Source of the DNA: Lithodes maja
Lineage: Eukaryota; Arthropoda; Malacostraca; Decapoda; Lithodidae
Direction: 5' to 3'
Assembly (NCBI GenBank): GCA_037953745.1
Contig: JBAKBP010003159.1
Span: 62,001 to 126,000 of the forward strand
DNA: 64,000 bases
In this document: positions 10,725 to 21,648 of the stretch, piece after piece
Layout of the letters: the number at the start of each line of letters is the position of its first letter
How positions within the stretch are numbered: the stretch's first letter is position 1
Notes under the pieces: model-generated
What the model saw: only the letters and a program-made list of their open reading frames with translations
Told to the model about the DNA's origin: nothing
Databases searched by the model: none
Position numbers and translations under genes: made by a program

Positions 10725-11435
10725 GATGGATAAACCACAGGAGATGCAGTCTGGAGGGGTGACAAGTAAGGCTCTGAAAAATCAGAGGGCTGGACTTCGG
10801 GGAGTTTTGATTAGGTTAATGGCAGATGTAAACACATTTAGTACTACTGCTGCCTCGAGGACTTGGAGGCTAGGCTAGATAATGTTCAAGATACACATAG
10901 TCGTATTGTTACTAGGAGTGAGGTGATTGAATCGAGTATGACTGAGGAGGACGAGATAGTAGCAGAGTGTGAAAATCGTGCTTTGTATGACGAAACAGTC
11001 TTCAAAGCGAAGCACTTTTTGCAACGCGCCATCACGTCTACGAGGGGAGGCGACAATGATGCTGTCAGACGGGCAGAGCTGCTACACACTGTGCACCTCC
11101 CAAAGTTCAATCTACCTTCATTTGGGGGTAGCTTGACAGAGTGGTTAGCCTTTTGGGATGTGTTTAGATCCACCGTACATGAATCCAATTTGGGTAATGT
11201 CCGGAAATGTCAATACCTGAAAGGGCAAATGGAAGGAGAGGCCTTGCATCTAATTGAGGGTTTCGCAGTAGTAGGAGATAGCTATAATGAGGCAGTACAA
11301 TTATTGCAGTCAACATACGGGGATCGAAAACAACTTAAATTGGCTCATGTCTTCGCCTTGTTAAATCTGACAGAACCAAAACACAGGGTTGATGAGTTAA
11401 CTAAATTTAGAACGGACATGGAATGCCACACTTGA
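10725..11435 (+). pseudogene. Truncated BEL/Pao gag (DUF1759)
   Basis: An ATG at 10725 opens a 45-50 codon start (MDKPQEMQSGG) that runs into a stop at a frameshift near 10860. The next frame continues LEARLDNVQDTHSRI, and the DUF1759 Gag core follows (LPKFNLPSFGGSLTEWLAFW, then QYLKGQMEGEALHLIEGF). Protein similarity to the Gag at 3606-5930 is clear, but the DNA is diverged, so it is a different family. The ORF stops at 11435 and nothing downstream looks like zinc knuckles, protease or pol. It is a decayed 5' fragment. Confidence 0.85.
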
Positions 11436-12215
11436 TCACTGGATACACTAGATACACTATCCTCACAAGATAGGATAGTTATTATTTATTAGTGGTACTT
11501 CATCATTGACGATAAGCCTTATTCAGTAATGGCACTCTTTGAACCTTAGAATCAGCTGTTCAAATCAACCGCCCCAGAGTGTTAAGAGACCAAACATCAT
11601 AAGTGTACGCTCATAATCACTTACGGGCTAATCCTTATAAACGGGAGCTCACTACAAAAAACATAAATAAAAAATAATAAAAAGAAAAACATTAGAACTA
11701 TTAATTTGCTATGCATCCCATCGTGTGGATGTTGATAGCTTGGGTTTGGCCTCAAATGCTAAACCGCACAGCGTCATTCGGCCTTCTCACTCTGGGGCTC
11801 GTTGCCGTCGGACGTAGAATGCGTAGATTCTGGGGTTTTCTCAATCAATAAGGAGTAAGGACAAGTGGCTATATATTTATCTTTAATAATATAACTATGG
11901 CTGCAGGACTCCTAAGCGGTTAAATATTGGAGTTATTGATAAGGTGAAATAGACTTAACAGTAAGTATGCTAAAAGTATCTGACTTAGATTAGGTGTCAA
12001 TTTTATAGTCTATCAAAGGTTAAGTGAAGGGGAAGGGTTTGACTGGCAGGAGAGATATATGGAGTAACCTTCCTGTGTCAGTTGGTGTAGAAGAGTGAAC
12101 AACTCACCTCCTCTTATCTGAGAGGCAGGAAGAAATTGCAAACTCAGCTTACTTAAGCTGGGTCATGTGTAAGTTTTCTTGTTTAATATTTACATCCTGT
12201 GATCTCATTACCTGC
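11436..12215. other. No gene seen
   Basis: Low-complexity AT-rich DNA with an A-rich run near 11655-11690. Short ORFs only. I see no domain or clean repeat. Confidence 0.5.
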
Positions 12216-12219
12216 TTAA

Positions 12220-12823
12220 CCCTGCTCAGGCATATTGGCTCCATATGGGCCAAAAAATATGCGTAAAACATGTTTTTGTGCGAATATTTCACGGCCGGAG
12301 GCCGCTGGCAAGAAGTTTTGAAGACGAGCAGTCAGTCCGCATCATCCTACAACTGGGAGAGGGTGTAAGCCGCCGCTCTCTCTCCTCCCCTTTCCTGTAC
12401 CAACCTGTCCGGTCACCATATGGGGTCCAAAATCCCAAATGTATACTACAAATTTCCCCTTCCTATCGAACTTTTGTTTAGCCCCAGAGTTCTGCCTTGT
12501 TGTCACCCAAGACCCTCAGCCATACCATCCACAGCCCTGCAACCAAATTAATCCAGCTTTATGATATATGCCTCACTTTTGTTGACCCTTTTTTTCACTA
12601 TTTTTTTTTTTTTTTTTATATAGGCCTATAATTTTGACTTAATATTTACAGTAGTGTAATTTGCTCTTAACATAATATTAAACATTACTTGTAGTTTCTA
12701 TTGGTAACAAGAAATTTAAAATCCAACAATCAGTTTTCGGGTGAGAGCCGTTTAAAGTGCCGGTCCCCATATGGGGCCACATTGCTAATTTTGTTACACT
12801 TCTGGAACATTACCTGAGCAGGG
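12220..12823. mobile_element. piggyBac-like MITE flanked by TTAA
   Basis: The ends are CCCTGCTCAGG and CCTGAGCAGGG, a perfect 11 bp inverted repeat, each bordered by TTAA (12216-12219 and 12824-12827). TTAA duplication with ends beginning CCC is the signature of the piggyBac superfamily. CCATATGGG occurs near both ends and in the middle. There is no transposase; the 78-codon ORF inside has no recognisable domain. Non-autonomous and about 604 bp. Confidence 0.82.
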
Positions 12824-12827
12824 TTAA

Positions 12828-13388
12828 ACTGACATATTTGTCATGTCTATAGGGAAGAGACTGTTTACAGAAGTTGTTTATACTTTGTAAGTATAAACAC
12901 TATGGATAGTTATATCTCTAAGATGAGATTAACTTGGGTATTAAGAAATGTGTAGTTACTTATGAGATAACTTAAAGGGTATAATAGATTCTATAATTTG
13001 GATTATATACTATATAATATAATATATAAAGTTATATATATTCATCTTAGAATGATGATGGCATAGTGGATAGTTACCCTGAATGTGAGTATAGGCATAT
13101 GATATATGAGTCTAGTTCACTTGTATATATTCAAGTGTAATATACGTATTACATGAGGATCGGACCTCTCTTCATCTTCATTCTACGGTCTCTACTAGTG
13201 AGTCTTTTGCTCATTTGAAGTATCTGAGATGTTCTAGAATAGGCTTTGATTAGATAGGTCTGGGCGTTCCGATTGGCACAACCCCCAGGAGTGTGTTTAT
13301 TAATGGTGAGTAGGCTGGCGTCCCCTATGAACGAGGCCGCCATTGTGTTATTGTTTTTATTGCTCTATTTTAGACTAGCAAGTATTAT
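12828..13388. other. No gene seen
   Basis: AT-rich, with a TATATAATATA stretch near 13005-13045. Short ORFs without recognisable motifs. Confidence 0.45.
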
Positions 13389-14555
13389 GTGAGGCCTTTT
13401 TACTACAGGGCACCTTTTTTCGGCTACCTTTCTGGTAGGTTAAGCGGGTTTTTTATCATCAGCAGATTCTATAGTTTAAGGGTGGCTTCACTTAGTGGAG
13501 AGCTTTCTGTAGTGCGCTGTGTCGCCTTTTTCCATACGCGCTGTCGTCGAAATGGAGGTGGATGCTGGTTTCTTCCTGGAGGTAAGAGTGTCGCTGAGTC
13601 GTTGTGCTTCTTGCACTAGGCCTCGTAGCCAGCCTCTGTGTAGGGGTTATTTTATGGGTAGGATGTTAAGTTACTATTATTATTGTTAATTTTAATAATT
13701 TTAGCCATACGATTTTACCTTCTCATTAATGACGAATATTGCCACTGAAGTGAAGGTGTCGGGAGACATCCTAACTAATATATTTATGTACGTGTGTGTT
13801 TTTGCGAACTTGTTGCAAACGAGTTAGAAAACATAAAGGTTTGATTCTGTTTTTCCGGCGGAAGGTTGTCGAGTGCTACCCTGTTGGATGCCCTCTAGCG
13901 GCGGGCTACTGTAGCAGATCCAAGTAACTCATTCGTGGCCGAGTGCCAGAACAAATTCACGGCGGAAGGAGAAGGCTTCCAAAGGGATTCCTGGCGGAAG
14001 CGAAGACTTCCACAGAGATTCCGGCGAAGCCAGAATGACTCGCCTATACTATAAAATATTCTTCACGCGGTGGGGAAGACTTCTAATCCGTCATCACGGC
14101 GGAAGAGTCATTGAGTTAACATAGCTATACTATATTCCTCGCATGGCAGGGAAGACTTCTAATCCGTCTTCACGGCAGACGGGTCATTAAGTTAACATAA
14201 TATACGTCAGACATCAGCGCGGCGGAAGAGTAATTTTCTTAACATTATAACATTCCAGCGGAATGGTAACTAAGTATAGGCCGGTGATAAGCAGTAGCAT
14301 AGATAAGTAGTCACAATACCTTCAATGGAAGAAAACCAAGGTGTGTTTTTTTCCAGATCGGTACACAGGAAACTTAGAGTAGTGGTGATCGCTACTTCTA
14401 TTTATCTTGCATATTAAAGGTAATCACATGTGTAAATGTCTTGGGTTATCCTTATGAGCATTGATTCTTGGAAATTTCCTTCCAGATTCTACACGTCCAC
14501 CTCGGCAACGATCTCCAGACTGGGGGCCGAACCAGGCGGTGGGGGATAATTCAAC
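13389..14555 (+). other. Leader region of the DIRS-like element
   Basis: Non-coding stretch rich in GGCGGAAG and GAAGACTTC motifs, including a tandem repeat (14044-14200). A short ATG frame at 13551 meets a donor-like GGAG/GTAAGAG near 13580. An acceptor-like CCTTCCAG lies near 14486, just before the gag ATG. A spliced leader exon is possible but unproven. Confidence 0.4.
14044..14200 (+). repeat. Two tandem ~80 bp repeats in the DIRS leader
   Basis: CTATACTATA, then GGGGAAGACTTCTAATCCGT, CACGGC and GTTAACATA, recur about 81 bp later with changes. A third, weaker partial copy follows to about 14250. Confidence 0.7.
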
Positions 14556-15080
14556 ATGGATTACGTCATTCTTTGTACTACACCAATGTGCATGAACGTT
14601 CCTATCTATGGGCATAAACTTTGTGTGAAATGTGTATCTTGCCTTGATTGCTCTAGAGGACTATGGCTAACTAAGCGATGTAGTGTATGTACTAGGCTTC
14701 ATGATGGTTTGCTTAACCATAAAGAAGCAACGTGTGAAGTGGCCCTCTTGGAAATAAAAGGCCATTTTAATAAGTATACGAAGGAGGTAGCCCATACGGC
14801 ATTGCAGTGCGATGATCAGGCTATGTGGGATCATTTGGTGATCAAATCTCCGGTAGTTAAGACGACATCAATTCGTTCGGTGGTACCAAAAATTAAACAT
14901 ACTAAAGTAATTTCTAAAGAACTGGTTATTACGGATGATGATTCAGATGAAAAAACAGATACAACAAAGAGTAACCCCCCCCACCGGCAGGCAAAACGGC
15001 CGACGCCAAATTCGTCATATAAGGCGGGCAGAACCCGGTCTAGATCAAGGTCACCCTTGAAGCAATCTTCGTATTCTTAA
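14556..15080 (+). CDS. DIRS-like Gag N-terminal ORF, Cys-rich
   Basis: 174 codons starting MDYVILCTTPMC. The first 60 residues are Cys-rich (CVKCVSCLDC, then CSVCTRLHDG), suggesting a small zinc-binding module. The C-terminal third is acidic then Arg/Ser-rich (TRSRSRSPLKQ), a nucleic-acid-binding type of tail. The assignment as the gag of the DIRS-like element rests on its place upstream of the RT. I do not recognise the fold. The stop at 15080 may be a mutation, since Gag-like sequence continues in other frames. Confidence 0.6.
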   Translation: MDYVILCTTPMCMNVPIYGHKLCVKCVSCLDCSRGLWLTKRCSVCTRLHDGLLNHKEATCEVALLEIKGHFNKYTKEVAHTALQCDDQAMWDHLVIKSPVVKTTSIRSVVPKIKHTKVISKELVITDDDSDEKTDTTKSNPPHRQAKRPTPNSSYKAGRTRSRSRSPLKQSSYS

Positions 15081-17268
15081 GGTCTGCCAGGTTCGCCAGC
15101 GATCAAGAAACTAAGAATCACGACAGAAAATGTGACACCGGAGGCGAAAATTCTGGCAGTAAACGGGTTATTATGTCCCGGAGACGTCAAGTGCGCGCCT
15201 CCGGCAACCGCCGGTGACAGCACCTCCTGCCCCCCGTTTCTATCTTGCCCAAGCCAAACGTCCAATCTGGCAGGCCGGAGGTAGTGATGGAGGTAGCAGA
15301 GACACCTCCCAGGGAAAGTGTTAGTGACTTTAGCCAAGTGTCGCAATCATTACGGCCAAGTTATGTGATTCCCCGATCTAATGTGCCGCCGGGTTTCAGT
15401 GTTCCGTGTTCTCGTGTCCCTGCTCTGGTGTTAACTGAACAATACTGAGGATACCCGGGGGGCACGAGTGAGTGCTCTGAGAGACCTCAAAGCCGGATGT
15501 CTGCTATCTCTGAGGACACGGATAAGACATTGTGCAACAAACCGGTGAGGTTCACGTACCATCATCTATACCGGATTTGCGTTGGGAAGATTTTGAACGT
15601 AATGTGTTGGAACCCGCAGTTCGGAATGAGACGGTTCGAACCCACTCAGACCGGCAGCCGGAGGGGAGGTCAGTTGAAAGTATGGAGTACCAAGAGATCC
15701 CCGATGATGGGTCAGAACAATTAGACTCTGGGCAGACACTAGCACCGTCGGGACATTCGGATGGTGACTCAAAGATTTTATTACTAGGGCAGATTTACAA
15801 TAATTTTTTGATCAAATGGTAGAAACATTTAATGTGAGTAAAGTGGTGCCGGAATCTCCCTCACCATCGTCAGTTGCTAGACCGGTGGGTTCAATTAAGG
15901 TATCAACTAGACAGACTCATTGTACCTCCCGTATGACATCTAGTCCAAATCCTTCAACATCAACTTTGACGACCTCAAATGTTTGAGTTGTCACGGACGT
16001 AATTCCTCCTCCTCTGGAGAAAGTCACTCTTAGAAAAGGCCCTATGCCTCTCCTTTATGTCCCGGATAAGTCCTGGGTTGATATCGTCGCCTTAAACCCA
16101 CAAGTCTCACAGCCAACGATCTCGGGGTAGCTTCCAGTAGCTGAACATTGGGGTATTCATGTCAATGAGAGCAAGAAACTTGGTGCTATTAACATGTCCG
16201 GGGAACTTTTAGACGTATCTATTAAGGCCATTCCAAATTTATATGCCCCAGACGTATATATCTTCCCCAGCTTTGCCACCTGCCTCATCTGCACGGCTGT
16301 ACTCGGATTGGTCGAAAGTTGATGGTTTCAATGATGTTAAAGCTCTAGCCAATTTAGCACTGGAATTAGATACAATCCCTATTCGAGACCAATCCGGCAA
16401 CACAGTGCTGCAGATTGGGGAGGTCGGTACAGGGCCATGGATTGAATGGGCGGCAGAGGCACAACAATTTGCTTGGACGATCACGAGTAAGTCTTCCCAT
16501 CAAATTCCCCAAGAACAACACAGTTGGTTTTCACTGCCTGTCGCTATATCCGGGGGCATACCTAAATCTTTACTTGAATTCCTCACTGCCCAAAAGTTAT
16601 CATTATGGGAAATTTAAGACCCTTTTTCTAGTCCACCACCAACTCAGCTTGATAAAGACTATACATTGAGGTAAAAGACTTTGAGGTTGTTGTCTCAGTT
16701 TCTGCTCAGACGCCAGATCGCAGAGTCACTGGTCAGGGTGAGGCAGTAACTGATTTGCAAGCTAAGAAGGTTTTGTCTCTCTCTAGGTGTCTTGTTTTCC
16801 AGAACTCTGTCCAATCACTTGGTGATATCAGGGTTGCCTTCTTGGAGGTGGTCCGTACTCGTCAGGACTTAAAAGTTTATCTGGAGAAGAGGTTGCCGGA
16901 AGAGATTGGGCGCCGCTTAGTTCTTTCCCCAGTCTTAACCCCAAATCTTGTGTCCCATGATACTTGGAGGACTGTGTTTAGCCTCATAGACTCTACTAGA
17001 CAGACTGCCTCCGCGGCGCGGAAGGAATCCACTAAATTTATTAAGCCAAAATTTAGTCAGAAGAGTCACCCAAATGGGACTAATTTTTTTTCCGAAATTC
17101 AAAACCCCTTCCGTGCCGGAAAGCAGTAAGTTTACCAAGAGTAAACAACAGGGTAAAAGTTTGGGTAAGTGGTACAAAGGTCAGACTAAAAGTAAGCCAG
17201 GACAGGAGTCTCGGCCACCCTCTACCAGCCAGCCGTCTACACCAGCCACATCCCAGTCAAAGAACTAA
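15081..17268 (+). pseudogene. Decayed remainder of DIRS-like Gag
   Basis: The coding signal hops between frames: about 15245-15448, 15532-15822, 16243-16617 (SDWSKVDGFNDVKALANLA, then WAAEAQQFAWTI) and 16755-17268 (LGDIRVAFLEVVRTRQDLK, then a Lys/Gln/Ser-rich tail). Adjacent pieces abut with frame changes or stops, for example near 16617 and 17090, which fits one long gag broken by several indels. It ends shortly before the RT region. Function is inferred from position only. Confidence 0.6.
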
Positions 17269-17279
17269 TCAACCACAAA

Positions 17280-18266
17280 ACTCTCTCACTGGGGCCCATG
17301 ACGGGCGAGTTCGATTCGAGCGTAGTTCTGCCGGACAAGTCCAGTTGCATGACTGGATCATTACGGACGTGTCACCGGGCTTGGCCCCGGCGGACTTGGG
17401 CACGGACAGTGGTACGCAAGGGCATCACTTGGCGGTAGCTCCGACAGCCTCCTTTACATCAACCTTTAGAAGTCAACCATGTCTCTTTAGAGGTGGAGTC
17501 ACTTGTCCAAGAAATGATAACCAAGCTTATCATTGTCCCGGTCAAACCAACTTGCCCAATTTACACGTCCAGACTTTTTCTCGTGCCACAAAGGGACAGT
17601 GCTCAGATGGGACCGGTCGTAGACTTGTCTCACCTGAACCACTACAATTACAACCCAGATCAGATCAGGTTAACACTTCCGCCGCAAGGTTGGATGTTTT
17701 CTTTAGACCTGACGGAAGCCTATTGGCATGTCCCAGTAAACAAAAGGTTCCAAAAATTCCTCAATATGAGGATCGAGCATCAGACTTATGTCTTTCAACG
17801 GATGCCTTTCGGTCTGAACCTGGCGCCGATAATTTTCATCAAATTTGTACGACAGGCTCTGTTATCACGATTAAAGCAAGGGATCACGATCATGTGGTAC
17901 CTAGACGACTGGCTGGTGGTAGCAGAATCCGAGATACAATGCCTCAATCATGGCAATTCCATTCTACACCATGTCAAATTCCTGGGGTTCAATATCAACT
18001 TGGCAAAGTCGAATCTTGTCCCAACAAGGGTAGTGCTTTTGGTAGGATTGATGTGGGATACAAGACACCTATCCCTCAGTCAGAGTGCGAACAATCGGAA
18101 CAGGTTCCGCAAGAAACTGTTTCTTTTTCTTCACAGTCTGACTACCACGAGGAAGGTGTGGGAGTCTCTCGTCGGCTCTCTCAACTGGAATCAACTTACT
18201 GTGAAGTTGGGCCGGTTGAAAGTAAAGAGGTTAATCTTGGAGGGAAACAGACCCTTTCCGCTTTAA
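17280..18266 (+). CDS. DIRS-like reverse transcriptase
   Basis: The open frame from about 17460 covers RT motifs in order: VVDLSHLNHYN, FSLDLTEAYWHVPV, QRMPFGLNLAP, and the catalytic MWYLDDWLVVA, followed by FLGFNINLAKSNLVPT. YLDDW with the downstream GLMWDT-type motif is typical of DIRS RTs rather than LTR elements. The segment 17280-17460, just upstream, is leader or linker in other frames. The catalytic aspartates are intact. RNase H follows in another frame 10 bp on, so an indel separates what is normally one protein. Confidence 0.87.
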
Positions 18267-18275
18267 CCAGCAGAT

Positions 18276-18881
18276 ATGTTGTGGCGAATCCCGAAATTAA
18301 TCCACAACTTACTAGCGGTCTGGGCAAGGCCAGAAACATTGCATTCATTTATGACGTGGACTTCTTCTCCGCCTGCGATATGGGTGGATACCGATGCTTC
18401 AGGGACATTGGGTTGGGGTTATCAGTCAAACCTCGGGCATCAAGTTCAGGGTTTTTGGTCCCATTCCAAGGAGTTTCACATCAATGCAAAAGAGTTACTA
18501 GTTCCCTTATTTTTCGTTCAGGCTCACAGTCCCACTTTGGAGGGGAAATCAATAGCCTTTCGGATGGATCTGAATGCAGTAAGTATCATGCATACAGAAG
18601 CAAGGGTCGACGAGATCTCGAGTGTTGCTAGAGTTGTCGGAAAAGATCTTTGTGTTACCTGACAAGCTACACATTCATCTTCACGCATCTTATCTGCCAG
18701 GCGTGGCCAACGTATGGGCAGATGCTCTGTCACAAAGACGGAGCAAAGCAGTAGAATGGGCGCTCAAGCAAACCGTCTTTCACAAGATAATTGCAGAGCC
18801 ATACCGTCCACAAGTGGACTTGTTCGCGTCAGAGGAGAACCACAGACTCCCTCTTGCCAGGAAGCAACTCCGGCGTCATGT
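18276..18881 (+). pseudogene. DIRS-like RNase H and linker, cut by the Gypsy insertion
   Basis: WVDTDASGTLGWGY, HINAKELLVP and, after a frame change near 18630, LPGVANVWADALSQ give the RNase H acidic residues in order. The next block, PQVDLFASEENHRLPL, is the segment that joins RNase H to the recombinase in DIRS elements. It is interrupted at 18881/18882 by an LTR beginning TGTTACGACC, and the element resumes at 26871. Confidence 0.85.
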
Positions 18882-19777
18882 TGTTACGACCTGGCACTCG
18901 GGTACACAAGGCCTCTCAATCAGGACTCTAGTACGGCTCGCTGCCACAACGGAAACACACGATCCCAAACCCTGAGTACTGCCAGCCGAACAAAAAACAC
19001 CAATACCCTCCAGAGTTCGATCTGCTATAACGGGGTATACAAGAACTCGGTACTAGTGTTCAACAACAGACTAATAAAGAGACAGGAATTATCTAGTCTG
19101 GTCAACAATCAAACAAAGAAGTAAGAAACAACAACACCAAAGAATAGTGTTGGCCGAAGCCGAAGTAATCCACCCTTGACTAAGAACTTAAGAAGTGCTC
19201 CACCCTCTACTTCGGATCGGCACTATTACGTTACGTTAATTAATAGTCCTTAAGCATCGAGCAAGGAATCTTCTGATAAAGTTAGATGCTTCTCGGATGC
19301 CCATAAGAAGTATGTATCGGATTTTGAACAGCTATTCAATAAGCAAAACACTGGCAATTAAATATCAGTAAAGGTTTAAATTGACATAAGAAGCATTATA
19401 AGAATAGGCAATAGTAAGTGGCAAACATTAAAAAGAAGTACTCCGCCAATGCACCGGCAATAGCCTACTCGGATTGTGCTCGTGGGCCACTAATCACTAA
19501 AGTAGCTAAGCGTGCAACACATGAAATCAATAGTGCATAAACAATATCATACATAAGGAAAGCTTCGATACTATTCTGTATCTGCTTAATCGAGCAAAGT
19601 CTAGCTGGGATGTAGTAGGCTAGGAAACAATGGCTGAGCAAGCGGCTCGTAGCCTAGCGAAGTCCTTAAGGCTGTGCGGCCAAATTACGTTAATTGACGG
19701 GGTGCTCTCTTGAGAGATCCAGATCGCTAGTATCTGGTTCTCTCCTGGCGACCCTCTCAAAGTCAAAGCAAACGAGT

Positions 19778-19830
19778 TAGCACAGTGTTGGGTGGCAGAG
19801 GCAAAAGCCCTCACTCGCAACACAGTGCTA
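19778..19830 (-). other. Conserved LTR hairpin with GGGCTTTTGCCT loop
   Basis: The arms TAGCACAGTGTT (19778-19789) and AACACAGTGCTA (19819-19830) pair with one mismatch. The loop carries AGGCAAAAGCCC. The same structure is in the LTRs at 25016, 54018, 55914 and 62238. The LTR at 47619 has different arm sequences that still pair (48441-48492). Confidence 0.65.
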
Positions 19831-20293
19831 AACTCACAAGGCACACAGTCAGAAAGACCACCTAGGCTTCCCACGTCTCCGTTGCGATTGTACAGGTTCA
19901 ACAAAATCTAGTACACATCGGAAATCACAACACCAGTAGCCTTATCCCAGTCTAGCATTACCTAGACTAGCAGAAAACAGGAACAATAATAATAACACAC
20001 AGGGAAATGCATATACGAGTGCAACAAACATTAATCAATCCTATTCTAAGTTAACCCTTCCAAAATAGGCTATCTAATAGGCATATATCTCGTGAGAACT
20101 CAAGCGATAATACGTTGGCTGACTAGCTCTGCACCAACGGGACCATGGAAGTTAAAAAGGGTAGGGAAAAGAGGAAAAAAGGCTGTAAAGATAGTAGAGA
20201 AAGTTCACATCAGTCAGAAGAATATATATAGTTAGCAAGGGAAATGAGAAGTCGCTCTGCCTAATGAGTTCTGAAGAAAATGTGGCGAGACTT

Positions 20294-20304
20294 CCCTTTT
20301 TATA
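20294..20304 (-). promoter_or_regulatory. TATA box in the Gypsy LTR
   Basis: The minus strand reads TATAAAAAGGG. The same site occurs in the other copy-1 LTR (~26428) and in copy 2 (57316-57326 and ~63640). Element transcription should start about 30 bp further along the minus strand. Confidence 0.7.
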
Positions 20305-20744
20305 CTCGGCCCTCTAGTGAGCCCAACGTTAACTACTAAGGACCGCCCACTGACAATCATTACGTAATCGCTCTCTCTCAATCTGGGATAGACAAAGGCT
20401 TTCCCACGCACTGAGGGGAGGGGGGAGGGGGGGAATGCTAGTGAGTTAGGCCCACCTCCCGCATGGCGACCCACTGACCCCCATTACGTAATCTCTCTCT
20501 CTCCTCTCATCATTACAAATAAGTTTTATACACAATACTTATAACTAATGATAGAAAATAGAACTCGTTGACTCAGATGAAAACAAAATACATATTCATA
20601 ATACTTATAGTACAACGGCTCACATGAACTAAGTTAGGAAACTCTACATAGACTACAGCCAAAGTTCCTGCCCTGACGATCCTAGCGAGAGTGGGGCATG
20701 ACTAGGCGTTCTGTACAGCATGCTCACACTGGACATGCGTCACA

Positions 20745-21228
20745 CCTCCCCCAAGATTTTACTTGCTCAACCCTGAGCTAAAATCTGACAAACACAGAAC
20801 CCCATCAAGCCCCTCACACCCAGCGACCGCATGGCACTAAAACAAAGCTGAGTTTATCACCAAAACACATATTATTAAAAAAAAAATCACATTTTATAAC
20901 TCCTCCCAACAATAGCAAAAAGACACAATATCATGCTCCCAGAGCGAGCTTACAGCAGCTCAGCCGTTTGATAGTTCGTGGACTACTCAAACTCTATAGG
21001 CTATGACAAACTTATACAATTATCTATATCAAAAGAAAGAGTTTTTTTATGATTTTTATATTTTAATATGTTTTTCCCGGCTGCACTATAAGGGCAGCCT
21101 ATTTTCTTCTATACCAAACGCTCAACTCCTGCTTTACGACCCAATACGCTGGGCTACAACCGCGAGCCAACAAGCACCAAGCGCAAAATACTATTCAAAC
21201 TAAAGCAGGAGGCTACCCGTGTGTCAAT
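20745..21228 (-). other. Gypsy copy 1 3' untranslated region
   Basis: About 480 bp between the RNase H remnant and the 3' LTR, ending in the polypurine tract. An integrase would lie here in an ordinary Gypsy element; none is present. Short ORFs only. Confidence 0.7.
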
Positions 21229-21648
21229 CTACCCAGGATCATATACCCTTGAACGACCATCTGCAACCACATTGTCACAACCGGCAATATGGCGTATGTC
21301 CAGGTTATATACCAATAACCTTAGTGACCACCTGGTCAGCCTCATATTACGATTGTGAAACTGGTCCAAGATCTTGAGAGGGTGATGATCTGGGTAAACT
21401 ACAACGACCGGACCATAGGCTGGAACATAGACCTCGAAATGCCCCAGCGCAAGCACAACCGCCAGCAGCTCCTCCTCGACCACAGAGCAGCTCCCCTGGG
21501 CCGAATTGTACTTCTCTGAGCAGAAACTAACAGGATGCTCCAGCCCATCATCGTCCTTTTCAATTTCATTCATCAGGTTCTGAAACGTTGCTGGTGCATT
21601 CTTAAGTCCGTAAGGCATAACATTGCACCGGTAGGTACTCCCGTCCAC
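21229..21648 (-). pseudogene. Gypsy copy 1 RT/RNase H remnant
   Basis: 139 codons, in a different frame from the long upstream ORF. It begins with the RT block DGSTYRCNVMPYGLKNAPAT, then jumps directly to RNase H (HPVSFCSEKYNSAQ, VVEEELLAVVLAL, HIAGCDNVVADGRSR). The RT palm with the YxDD motif between these blocks is missing. The piece cannot polymerise DNA. Copy 2 has the same junction with a further 96 bp in-frame loss. Confidence 0.85.

Larger units (their letters stand above)
18882..20744 (-). repeat. 3' LTR of Gypsy copy 1 (1863 bp)
   Basis: Starts TGTTACGACC and ends GCGTCACA on the plus strand, so it reads TGTGACGC to GGTCGTAACA in the element's direction. It contains a TATA box (20294-20304) and a hairpin (19778-19830). 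These LTRs are unusually long compared with the 4.3 kb body. Confidence 0.93.

Noticed and set aside
11640..11700. A-rich run as a LINE/SINE tail
   Set aside because: No target duplication and no element sequence on either side could be recognised.
17345..18631. 428-codon open frame on the plus strand overlapping the DIRS RT
   Set aside because: It is a shadow frame. The RT motifs, including YLDDW, are in another frame over the same bases, and this one has no recognisable domain.
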